From a bacterium (GTDB lineage Bacteria; Planctomycetota; UBA11346), in assembly GCA_020049615.1 (NCBI GenBank), contig JAIFKN010000192.1:1-48745 (forward strand): a stretch of 48,745 nucleotides of DNA, in the 5' to 3' direction. A model generated the notes under the pieces. The model saw nothing but the letters and a program-made list of their open reading frames with translations. It did no database searches and was not told the DNA's origin. The translations under genes were made by a program, and so were the position numbers. Numbering within the stretch: position 1 is the first letter of the stretch; each line of letters opens with the position of its first letter. Positions 34,838 through 43,155 of this stretch are shown here, piece by piece.

Positions 34838-35508
34838 CGCGCCAGGCCTACACCATCATCGAACTGCTGGTGGTGGTCAGTATCATGGTGCTGCTCATGG
34901 CGCTGTCGGCCCCGGCCATCGTCGGCGTGGTGCAGCGGCAGACCATGCAGCAGGCGGCGGCGCATGTGCTGGCGGCGCATGACCAGGCCCAGCTGCAGGC
35001 GATGGCGCGCATCGCTCCGGCGACCAACGACCACTTCGGCGTGGTGCTGGTGCAGGAGCCGGGCCAGCGGGCCTGGGTCGCCATGATCTCCTCGACCCCC
35101 TCCAACGGGCCATTCAAAGGCAAGGTGCTGGAAAACAGCCGCGGCGAGGCGATCGCTCGCTTCACCCTGCCGGACGGCGCGGCGGTGTGGCTCGGCAACC
35201 AGGAGCTGTCCGCCACCGCCACGCATGAGATCGCCTGGTTCTACCAGTACCGCACCGGCCTGCCGATCACCATGTCCGCCAGCGGTCCCGGTCGCCAGCC
35301 TGCGAATGTCGGCACGGCCGCCGCAACCGCCGGCACCACTACCAACCCGTTGTTCGGCCTGACGATCGGCGGGACCCCCTTCATCCTGAGCACCCCGGTG
35401 GTCGCCCCGGATGTGGGCAGCGACCCCGGCCTCAGCCTGCGCGGCCGCCAGCTGCGCCAGGCCATCGCCATCTACGCCAGCGGCATCACCCAGGTCGCGG
35501 AGTTCTGA
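34834..35508 (+). CDS. GspH-like pseudopilin
   Basis: The product of 224 residues starts MTRQA/YTIIELLVVVSIMVLLMALSAP: a short basic leader, cleavage after Ala rather than Gly, Glu at mature position 5 and a hydrophobic helix. The remainder is a beta-rich globular part (FGVVLVQEPGQRAWVAMIS, ARFTLPDGAAVWLG) as in GspH. Its place directly after the GspG-like gene, with an ATGA overlap, matches the classical order in type II secretion operons. It is about 40-50 residues longer than usual GspH. Confidence 0.78.
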   Translation: MTRQAYTIIELLVVVSIMVLLMALSAPAIVGVVQRQTMQQAAAHVLAAHDQAQLQAMARIAPATNDHFGVVLVQEPGQRAWVAMISSTPSNGPFKGKVLENSRGEAIARFTLPDGAAVWLGNQELSATATHEIAWFYQYRTGLPITMSASGPGRQPANVGTAAATAGTTTNPLFGLTIGGTPFILSTPVVAPDVGSDPGLSLRGRQLRQAIAIYASGITQVAEF

Positions 35509-35509
35509 C

Positions 35510-37858
35510 ATGTCCCGCCACGGCGTCACCCTCGTCGAGGTCCTGTTCGCGTTGATCATCCTGGCGACCGCCGTGCTCAGCGCCGTGCTGCTGCTGCCGC
35601 TGGGAGTCAAGGCGGTCGAGCAGTCCCGCTACCAGATGTACGCCTCGCTCAAGGCGACGGAACTGCTCGACCTGTTCAGCCAGTCGCGCAAGAACTGGTC
35701 GATCAACGACCACGAGATCGACCTCGGCGACTATACCGGCGCCGCCATCCGCCTGCAGACCAACACCTTCTCCGCCCGCAGCATGCCCGACCTCGAGCAG
35801 GTCCTGCTCAGCCAGTCGGGATCGTGCTTCCCGGTGCCGATGGAGATCGCCAGGCGCCTCGATGCACCCGGCGACGCGATCGCCAGCCTGCTCGCCGATG
35901 GCGGCCTGCTGTTCTATCCCGATCCGTTCCCGACCCGCGACGGACTGCGCCAGGCGGTGCGCTTCGGCAACCTCTCGTCGCCCGTACCCGAGATGCAGAA
36001 GCTGGTCTTCGGCATCGTCACTCCGGCCCAGCAGAACGCCCTGCCCGGACATCCCTCGGTCCATTGGCCCTATTACGAGATGTACCCCTTCCCGCCGCAG
36101 ACCAAGCTGTGGCTCCCATCGTGGACCTACAAGGCGGAACGCTGCGCGCCCTGGAACTACACGAATCCCAGCACTGGCGCCGTGACCACCTACCGGCTGC
36201 AGTGGACCGGGCCGGTCAAGAGCTCCAGTTCGACGGCCGATCGCTACGAAGGGGCCAACTGGGAGTGGATGGCCACCAATCGCCCAGGCAGCCTGTGGGC
36301 CAGCGGGTTCGCCAGCTTCCAGAACATGGCCCGCTACGGCTACAGCCCGTTGTGGTACAAGATCAGCTACGAAAGCGGCGGCGTCAGCTATGATGTCAGC
36401 GATGTCGACGGGACACCACCCGTGGGCGAGCCCATGATCGACAACAAGGATGACATCGACCTGCCACCCAAGCCGGGCGGCCCGGCGCAGCACTGGCGAG
36501 GCCGGCGCATCCAGGAGGATGTTCCCACCTATTTCGCCGGGGCGCCAGCCGCCGCTGCCTTCACCCCGGCCTATGTCTTCGACGACGAACTGAACATGCG
36601 CCTGCCGTCCCTGGGCATGCGCCGGTACTACCGCCAGCTCGCCAAGAAGCTGTGGGACGATCTCAACACGGCCGGCCTGGGCGATCCGCTGACCACCGAT
36701 CTAACTACCGCCCCGAACTCGGCCCTGCACCCCGCGCGGGTGCTCGCCCTCGTCCATCTAGCCGATGCGGCGATGACCGTCACCGGCTACCGCCTGCCGT
36801 ACCTCAACACCTACAACGACGTTGATCCCAGCAACGAGGTCGATCTGAACGTGCCGGCGACGACCGATCCGTCCTGGGTCAGCAGCACCACCACGCCGCC
36901 GGATGCACCTGACGACAAGTTCCGCACCTACAAGGCACCTGGTAGTCATGTGGTCACCAACCAGTTCGCCGGAAACCGCGCCGAGGCCAATCCCGATGGC
37001 ACGCTGAAAGCCGGCACCGAAGCCACGGCGACGGAGATCGCCGAGGCCAAGCAGGTACACGAGAATATGACCCACTGGATCAACCGGTTCTGCGCCCTCT
37101 ACCCGTACGACTGGAACGTACCACGTCCGGCGAACCGGCAGATGGCGATGGACCGCCCGCTGCTGGCCTGGGACCTCTTCGACGGCGCCAATGCGGCCCG
37201 CCGCATCCCCAGCAACTACTCCATCACCGCCGACCTCAACCGGTATGGCGATCCCACATACAGTAGCGCCAGCGAGTCGTTCTATCCCGTGCTGACTCCA
37301 CCCGGATATGCCGGCGCCGGCGGCCAGTATCCCGGCTTCGAGAACTTCTACGGCGCTTCCACCACCACCGACGATGTGGTCGGCGGCCTCAACCTGTACA
37401 CGAACTGGCGGACCGGTTTCGACCAGTTGCGCGGCACCAACCACGCCCACTGGTGGTTCGGCGAGCCCTTCGCCCCGCACCACCGCGCCCGCCTGCTGGT
37501 GTTCTGGGCCGTCGATTGGAAGAGTTACGAGGATGCGGAATCGACCCCGTCCGTCCCCCTCGATGTGGGCTTCTACCAGTACAGCCCGCAGGGCGACGCC
37601 GCCGCCCCCGAGGATCATCCCGAGGCTGCCCTGGTGTGGACCGATGCCAACCGCAACGCCCGCAACAGCGGCGACTCGGATTCCGGCAGCTTCAACGTCA
37701 ACAATACCTCCTATTGGTACGGGCAGTTCGGCGCCGACCGCAACGGCAACGGCGCCTACGATGTCGGCCGGGTGCCGGCCTCGGCGCGCATGCGCGCCAC
37801 CGAGGTCGCCCGCTTCGTCTTCTACGATCCGGTCACCTACCGGTCACTGCGGAGGTGA
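35510..37858 (+). CDS. Giant GspI-like pseudopilin (782 residues)
   Basis: The ATG at 35510 starts MSRHG/VTLVEVLFALIILATAVLSA, a prepilin signal with Gly at -1 and Glu5; Val at +1 is unusual. GspI proteins normally have about 120 residues, so the roughly 750-residue outer part is exceptional. It is rich in Trp, Tyr, Pro and Asn, with no clear enzyme motif, and near its end (743-751) has DRNGNGAYD, a calcium-loop-like pattern. The position after the H-like gene (one base between stop and start) gives the I assignment. It may be a pseudopilus tip with a built-in binding or effector domain. Confidence 0.8.
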   Translation: MSRHGVTLVEVLFALIILATAVLSAVLLLPLGVKAVEQSRYQMYASLKATELLDLFSQSRKNWSINDHEIDLGDYTGAAIRLQTNTFSARSMPDLEQVLLSQSGSCFPVPMEIARRLDAPGDAIASLLADGGLLFYPDPFPTRDGLRQAVRFGNLSSPVPEMQKLVFGIVTPAQQNALPGHPSVHWPYYEMYPFPPQTKLWLPSWTYKAERCAPWNYTNPSTGAVTTYRLQWTGPVKSSSSTADRYEGANWEWMATNRPGSLWASGFASFQNMARYGYSPLWYKISYESGGVSYDVSDVDGTPPVGEPMIDNKDDIDLPPKPGGPAQHWRGRRIQEDVPTYFAGAPAAAAFTPAYVFDDELNMRLPSLGMRRYYRQLAKKLWDDLNTAGLGDPLTTDLTTAPNSALHPARVLALVHLADAAMTVTGYRLPYLNTYNDVDPSNEVDLNVPATTDPSWVSSTTTPPDAPDDKFRTYKAPGSHVVTNQFAGNRAEANPDGTLKAGTEATATEIAEAKQVHENMTHWINRFCALYPYDWNVPRPANRQMAMDRPLLAWDLFDGANAARRIPSNYSITADLNRYGDPTYSSASESFYPVLTPPGYAGAGGQYPGFENFYGASTTTDDVVGGLNLYTNWRTGFDQLRGTNHAHWWFGEPFAPHHRARLLVFWAVDWKSYEDAESTPSVPLDVGFYQYSPQGDAAAPEDHPEAALVWTDANRNARNSGDSDSGSFNVNNTSYWYGQFGADRNGNGAYDVGRVPASARMRATEVARFVFYDPVTYRSLRR

Positions 37859-37859
37859 C

Positions 37860-39353
37860 ATGCGCCGCCTGAACGCCTTCACCCTGATCGAGATGATGGT
37901 CGCCCTGGCCTTGTCGGCGGCGATCATGCTGCTGGCTTTCTCGGCCTTCCGCCTGTGCTCGTCGGCGATCCAGACCATGAACCGCATGGTGGCGGAAAAC
38001 GACCTGCTGCGCCGCGGCGCCGTCATCTGCCTCGACACCATCGACACCTGGGCCGACCAAGCCGAGCCCGCCTACCCCTGGGGCAAGGTGTACAATAGCT
38101 TCCAGGAAGTGGACAAGGACGGCCTGCCAGTGTCGGCGGCGAGCGACCACGCCAACAACAAGCGCAGCTTCCGCAAGGTCGAGTTTGCCGTCACCGGAAA
38201 TTTCAACCCCAACTGGGTCGGGCCGCACGATCCCAGGGCCTGGTATCGCAATCATCTCAGCCCAAGCCCCCGGCCCCATGTCGTTGACGGAGGGAACGGC
38301 GCCATGTACTGGCCCAACGGCTTGTATGGCGGCACTCCCTATTCTGGCAGTTGGAACATGCCCAGTTCCGACATTCCGCCGGGCTGGGAGGCTCGCCATG
38401 TCTGGGGCGACTATAGCCTGGTCAGCAACCTCGGCATGGACCCGACGGACTCGGCCGATGGCACGCGTGGCGCGCGTCCCAACTTGATGATGGACCTGTT
38501 CGTCGAACTCGGCCTGGCCGGGGTGGTCGGCTACATGCCGGCCGGCACCCAGACCCTGATCCTGATGCCGAACAGCAACCTCGCGGCAAGAGCTTTAGAT
38601 CCGACCAATCCGGCCAACTTCCATAGCATCGGCGAATTGCCGCTCTCCACCGTCACCTTTCGGGACCCCACTTCTGGAAACGAGTTCGGCGGGACACTCT
38701 CTGGTTACCTTGATCGCTATGTGCGCAGCGTGGTGACCATCAAGGTGCCGACCACCGATCCAGCCTATCCCTACACCCCCAGCATCAGCGTCCTGTCTGG
38801 ACGTCTCAACCGCGCCAGCTACCATGAAGCGCTGCAGGGCTATCGCTCCTCGACATCTCCCGGCTGGGGCTTCGACCTCGACCAGCGGTTCGACCGCTTC
38901 CTGCTCTACGGCAACGCGCACATCTTCACCGGCAGCAGCACCTGGAGCCGCGACCAGATCAACCTGGCCACCCGCTCGCCGTTCCAGGCCCTCGACCTGC
39001 GGACGAACAACTGGAGCATCCCCGCGATCCAGGACCAGTGGATCCGCAACTTCGGCAATGTGCTGTACCTGGTGCCGCAGAGCTACGCCAACAACCCGTC
39101 CCCCGACCTGACCAAGCGGCCGCGCAACCTGCCGAGCATGAGCCTGAGCATGCTGCGCTTCCGCTGGCGCTCGGGCGAGTTCCACAACTCGGTGCTGCGC
39201 GTGGTCAATCCCGAGACCGGGCAGATCCTGCAGATGGGCATCTACGCCACCGGCAGCACCTTCCGCGGCGCCCGGCAGCACTGGGCCCTGGCCAGCGACG
39301 ACCAGGCCACGCCGGCGACCTTCGATCCGACGATGGGAGATGTGTACCGATGA
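37860..39353 (+). CDS. Long GspJ-like pseudopilin (497 residues)
   Basis: A strong GGAGG sequence stands four bases before ATG 37860. The leader MRRLNA is cut before FTLIEMMVALALSAAIMLLAF, with Glu5 present and Ala at -1. GspJ proteins have about 190 residues; here the outer part reaches about 490 and includes beta-rich stretches such as LDRYVRSVVTIKVPTTD and NVLYLVPQSY. Placement between the I-like and K-like genes supports GspJ. It overlaps the K-like gene by ATGA. In known systems I, J and K form the pseudopilus tip, so oversized I and J may build an unusually large tip. Confidence 0.8.
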   Translation: MRRLNAFTLIEMMVALALSAAIMLLAFSAFRLCSSAIQTMNRMVAENDLLRRGAVICLDTIDTWADQAEPAYPWGKVYNSFQEVDKDGLPVSAASDHANNKRSFRKVEFAVTGNFNPNWVGPHDPRAWYRNHLSPSPRPHVVDGGNGAMYWPNGLYGGTPYSGSWNMPSSDIPPGWEARHVWGDYSLVSNLGMDPTDSADGTRGARPNLMMDLFVELGLAGVVGYMPAGTQTLILMPNSNLAARALDPTNPANFHSIGELPLSTVTFRDPTSGNEFGGTLSGYLDRYVRSVVTIKVPTTDPAYPYTPSISVLSGRLNRASYHEALQGYRSSTSPGWGFDLDQRFDRFLLYGNAHIFTGSSTWSRDQINLATRSPFQALDLRTNNWSIPAIQDQWIRNFGNVLYLVPQSYANNPSPDLTKRPRNLPSMSLSMLRFRWRSGEFHNSVLRVVNPETGQILQMGIYATGSTFRGARQHWALASDDQATPATFDPTMGDVYR

Positions 39354-40468
39354 ACCGCTTGCGCCGAGGCACCGTCCTCATCGTCGTCGCCGGCATCGCC
39401 GCCATGCTGGCCGCGGTGCTGATGACCTTCCTCGCCCGCATCCGTGGCGAATCGGCCAAGTCGCGCCTGCTGGTCCAGGAAGCCCAGGCCCGGGTGATGC
39501 TGAACGCATCGCTCTGCTACATCCAGGAGGCATCACGCCTCGGTTGGACCAGCGAGGGCTACGGCTGGACTGACGTCCGAGACGGATCGCTCGGCCCGCG
39601 CGGCCCGGTGCACACCGATGGCTCGCTGCCCCAGCCGACCTGGTGGCTGCCGGCCTATGGCGCCTATCCGCCGGGTCCGACGTTCCCGGCCACGGTTTCG
39701 CGCGCCTCGCTGCGCTGGCCAGCCCCGGGATCCGCCATGCGCGGCGATCTCTTCGCCTGGCGCCGGGCCCCGTATGCCCTGGAGCTGACCTACGCCTATA
39801 CCCCAGTGCCCTTCGATCCGGCCATGCTGACCGTGACCGATCGCAAGAGCTACCTGCGCAACGCCTATGCCGCGGTCGGCGCCAAGGGCGCGCTGGTGCC
39901 GCAGCCGCTGGCCTCGACCTGGAGCGGCTTCCGGGTCGGGGCCACGGAGACCAGCGGGGCCCCGGTGGTGGTGCCCGGCTCGGACGGCCTGGGCTGGTTC
40001 CGGGTGTATCGCGAGACGCCAGCCGAGCGCGACAACGACGGCACGCCGTGGTACGACCGCGTCGCTTTCCCGACCACGGGCAGCCACGCCACCTTCATCG
40101 TCACCTGCGGCGCCGGTGGATCGCGCGGCTTCCGCTACTGGAGCCTGCCCAACGCCGACGCCCGCGCCGTCGAGCCGGTGACGGCCCAGGAGAGCGGCCT
40201 GTTCGTCGATCAGGCGATGTTCGACGACCTGCTACGCGATGCGCGCATCCTCTGGTACCGCGTCGAATGGAGCGGGGCCACCGGCGCCAATTTCGACCCG
40301 GGCGTGTACTTCGACAATGGCGGCCAGTACCGCATCCGCTCCGCCCAACGCCTGCACGTGAACGAGAAGGACCAGATGCCGCGCCAGCTCAACGGCAACA
40401 ACCCGCTCAACCAGACCGGGACGATCAAGTGGATCCAGCGCCTCGACCGCGAGCCGCCGCAATGGTGA
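39350..40468 (+). CDS. GspK-like minor pseudopilin
   Basis: The start overlaps the previous stop (ATGA). The N-terminus MNRLRRG/TVLIVVAGIAAMLAAVLM has a basic leader and a hydrophobic helix but no Glu at position 5, exactly the feature that sets GspK (and PilX) apart from other pseudopilins. The 372-residue size is close to GspK, which is the largest normal member. After the helix come RARIRGESAKSRLL-type charged turns and a long globular part with aromatic clusters. The two GspK calcium motifs cannot be confirmed by eye. It overlaps the next gene by seven bases. Confidence 0.75.
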   Translation: MNRLRRGTVLIVVAGIAAMLAAVLMTFLARIRGESAKSRLLVQEAQARVMLNASLCYIQEASRLGWTSEGYGWTDVRDGSLGPRGPVHTDGSLPQPTWWLPAYGAYPPGPTFPATVSRASLRWPAPGSAMRGDLFAWRRAPYALELTYAYTPVPFDPAMLTVTDRKSYLRNAYAAVGAKGALVPQPLASTWSGFRVGATETSGAPVVVPGSDGLGWFRVYRETPAERDNDGTPWYDRVAFPTTGSHATFIVTCGAGGSRGFRYWSLPNADARAVEPVTAQESGLFVDQAMFDDLLRDARILWYRVEWSGATGANFDPGVYFDNGGQYRIRSAQRLHVNEKDQMPRQLNGNNPLNQTGTIKWIQRLDREPPQW

Positions 40469-41454
40469 GACGCGCCTTCACCCTGATCGAACTGCTGGTG
40501 GTCATCTCGATCATCATCGTCCTCGCCGGCATGGTGGTGTCGGCCTACGGCATCCTCCGCGAGCGCGTCCGCCGTTCGACCACCGAGGCGACCATCGCCA
40601 CGCTGACCGCCGCCCTGGCCATGGCCGGCGAGCGCGGAGGCTCGCAGGCCCCGGTCGAGCATCCGCTGGCCGGTTCCGCCGCGCCCCGTCCCCTGTTCGT
40701 GCGCGGGACGGCCAACCTCGGCCAGACCGGCGAGGCGCTGCGGGCGATGGATCCGAACTGGGTTCCCGCCGCCAAGCGCGACCGGCTGCTGCTGCCCGAC
40801 GACCGCTTCGCCGGCGGCGGCGCCACCGCCGCCTGGCAGCTGCCCCTGCTGTTCGGCGCCCGCCGCGACCGCATCGGCCTGCTCGGCACCGCCGATCAGC
40901 GCATCACGCGCTGGCGCAGCGTGCCCAAGCCGTCGTCTCGCACCGACCTCGACAGCGACGGCTTCACCGATGTCGATACCGCCGGCCTGTTCGTCGATGC
41001 CGCCACCCTCCAGGCGGCTCCGAACGAGGACCGCGAGGCCGCCACCGCCAAGGCCATCGAGGTGGCGCTGGGCGGCCCGGGCATGTCGGAACTGGCCAAG
41101 CAGAAGGCCCTGGTCCGCACCGCTGCCGCTGCCGGCACGTCGCTGTGCAACGGCATGGCCGTCTCGGCGCGCATCGTCCCTGCCTGGGAACCTGGTGCCG
41201 TCTTCGATCCAGCGACCTCCGCCTGGCATATCTACCGCCTCATCGGCACGGTGGTGGTCGATGGCTGGGGCCGCGAGATCCTGTACTCCCGCACCGCGGC
41301 CGGCGCACCGCGCCTGGAGAGCGCCGGTCGCGACGGCGTCTTCGCCTGGCACCCGGGCAAGGATGGCGTGTACCAGACGGCGGCCGGAGCGACCGGCCCG
41401 TCGGGCGACGACAGCGATGGCAGCCGCGACAACATCGCCTCAGCCGGGGAATGA
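40462..41454 (+). CDS. Additional GspG-like prepilin protein
   Basis: This 330-residue product starts MVRRA/FTLIELLVVISIIIVLAGMV, a textbook prepilin signal with Glu5 and Ala at -1. A coiled helix follows (RERVRRSTTEATIATLTAAL). The outer domain includes DLDSDGFTD (162-170), an EF-hand- or dockerin-like calcium loop, and a C-terminal block GWGREILYSR...ESAGRDGVFAWHPGKDG that resembles the GspG core ('DGWGRPL.Y......SAG.DG'). It is therefore G-like with an insertion of more than 150 residues. Its role beside the first GspG-like protein is unclear; a second pilin subunit or a substrate adaptor is possible. Confidence 0.8.
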   Translation: MVRRAFTLIELLVVISIIIVLAGMVVSAYGILRERVRRSTTEATIATLTAALAMAGERGGSQAPVEHPLAGSAAPRPLFVRGTANLGQTGEALRAMDPNWVPAAKRDRLLLPDDRFAGGGATAAWQLPLLFGARRDRIGLLGTADQRITRWRSVPKPSSRTDLDSDGFTDVDTAGLFVDAATLQAAPNEDREAATAKAIEVALGGPGMSELAKQKALVRTAAAAGTSLCNGMAVSARIVPAWEPGAVFDPATSAWHIYRLIGTVVVDGWGREILYSRTAAGAPRLESAGRDGVFAWHPGKDGVYQTAAGATGPSGDDSDGSRDNIASAGE

Positions 41455-41458
41455 AGCC

Positions 41459-42658
41459 ATGCCTGCGCGCCGCTCCGCCTTCACCCTGATCGAACTGCTG
41501 GTGGTCATCTCCATCATCGCCATCCTCAGCCTCCTGGTACTGGTGGTGGCGAACACCGTGCGCAAGCAGGCCAAGGTGACGGCCACCGGCAAGCGCATGG
41601 ACCAGATCGTGATGGCCCTGCAGGTCTATACCGCCAGCGGCGGCACGGTGGCCAGCGTCCTGCAGCGCCAGGTCCTGCGTTCGGCCCCGACCCTGGTGAG
41701 CCTGCGCGAGGCGTTGGCCGAACTGAAGAAGACCACCCGCTGGTCACCGGGCATCTGGACGCTCGGCACGGCCAAGGTGATGCCGAACTTCCGCTACAAC
41801 AACGACAGCGGCGACCAGCGCGATGAGGTCAGGGCCCGGTTCTATCCCGGCGATACGTCCCCGTCGCAGATCGGGGAATCACTTGAGCACACCTTGGAGG
41901 CCAACCCGGACATCGCCCAGGCCCCCACCCGTCCGTCCGACACCTGGTACCGCACGGTGTGGCCCAAGGCCTGGCCGGCGAGCGACTGGTCGGCCGACCC
42001 CGCCGGCTCCGTACCGATGGTATGGGAGACGCCGTGGGGACGGCCGGGGTGGATCGACACCGTCGCCGGCGCCTACACTTGGCGCAACGGCGAACTCGCG
42101 ACCACGGCGGCGGTGCGCGACCTCTCGCAACTCAGTCCGCTGCACACCCGCGATCTGCTGATCGCCGCCGAGGTCCTCGAACCCGCCACGGCGGGCGAGG
42201 ACTATCGCACGGATCGCAAACCAGGGCGTCCGTGGAACGACGCCTGGGGCAATCCGCTGATCGTGCTGGCGGCGTCGTTCCATCCCCCACGCCATGACAC
42301 CACCAACACCACCGCCGTCATGGTGGACAAGCCGTACCTGCGGCCGCGCGACTACCTGATCACCCGCTCGCGCGAGCACTTCGGTTATGCCGCCTCTGTG
42401 TATGTCGCGGTCGCCGCCATGGGGGAGAAGCCGCCGCCCGACACGCTGACTGCGGCGGCGGCCACCGGCCCGGCGCTCACCTGGGCAGCGCCCGATGACG
42501 CCAAGGTGCTGCGGCAGGCCTGGCTCGACCTGCGGGTCCACGCCCGGGCCGGGGAGTGGAACCAGGACTCCTTCGCCGATCCTCCCTGGAAGGGCCTGCG
42601 CAAGGTCGAAGGCGAGGGGCGCATGAGCCTGCTTTCAGCTCCGACGGAGATCCGCTGA
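41459..42658 (+). CDS. Additional prepilin-type protein (399 residues)
   Basis: The protein begins MPARRSA/FTLIELLVVISIIAILSLLVLVV, almost the same signal as the preceding gene, which suggests duplication of the N-terminal module. The outer part contains GRPWNDAWGNPLIVLAASF, again like the GspG 'DPWGNPY' core, with long insertions. No enzyme motif is apparent. Five bases separate it from the upstream gene and its stop overlaps the start of the lipoprotein gene by one base (TGATG), so it belongs to the same operon. Its function within the pseudopilus is unknown. Confidence 0.8.
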   Translation: MPARRSAFTLIELLVVISIIAILSLLVLVVANTVRKQAKVTATGKRMDQIVMALQVYTASGGTVASVLQRQVLRSAPTLVSLREALAELKKTTRWSPGIWTLGTAKVMPNFRYNNDSGDQRDEVRARFYPGDTSPSQIGESLEHTLEANPDIAQAPTRPSDTWYRTVWPKAWPASDWSADPAGSVPMVWETPWGRPGWIDTVAGAYTWRNGELATTAAVRDLSQLSPLHTRDLLIAAEVLEPATAGEDYRTDRKPGRPWNDAWGNPLIVLAASFHPPRHDTTNTTAVMVDKPYLRPRDYLITRSREHFGYAASVYVAVAAMGEKPPPDTLTAAAATGPALTWAAPDDAKVLRQAWLDLRVHARAGEWNQDSFADPPWKGLRKVEGEGRMSLLSAPTEIR

Positions 42659-43098
42659 TGCGCACCCTCTGGACCATCCTGGGCGCGGTGCTGCTGCTGT
42701 CCGCCTGCGGCAGCCAGCCGGCGACCCCGGCCAACGCGGACGCCGACCGCCCGCGCTACGAGTCGCTGTACGGCCGGTACTGGCTGGCCCGCATGCCCGA
42801 TGGCCGGGGCGGGCAGCGGATCGTCCAGCGTCTGGAGTTCATCGCCGGCCAGGTGCGACGCGTCGTCTTCGATCTGGAGATGGCGGAGGTCAACGGCGGG
42901 AAGGTGACCTTCGTCGAGACCGAACTGCCGCTGACGGTCACCTCCACCGGCAAGGACTTCATCCTGCTGGACATCGCTGGCGGCAAGGAGGTCTGGCGCA
43001 TCATGCCGCAGGGGCCCGACGAGATCCGCATCGGCTCCACCACCTTCGTCCGCGGCGATGCCGAGGCGCCCCACAATGCCATCATCCAACGCCGTTGA
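42658..43098 (+). CDS. Small lipoprotein
   Basis: The 146-residue product has a lipoprotein signal ending LLLSAC, with lipidated Cys at residue 17, so it is an envelope protein. The mature part is beta-rich (YGRYWLARM, RRVVFDLEMAEVNG, KVTFVETELPLTV, KEVWRIM) with no known motif. GGAG lies eight bases before the ATG. Type II secretion systems often need a small pilotin lipoprotein; the place of this gene at the end of the pseudopilin series makes that possible, but the sequence does not show it. Confidence 0.7.
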   Translation: MRTLWTILGAVLLLSACGSQPATPANADADRPRYESLYGRYWLARMPDGRGGQRIVQRLEFIAGQVRRVVFDLEMAEVNGGKVTFVETELPLTVTSTGKDFILLDIAGGKEVWRIMPQGPDEIRIGSTTFVRGDAEAPHNAIIQRR

Positions 43099-43155
43099 AC
43101 CTGCCCACTGTCAGCCACTCCAGGGGCCGCTAGCCTGCAGCGCGAGGATCCTGCC

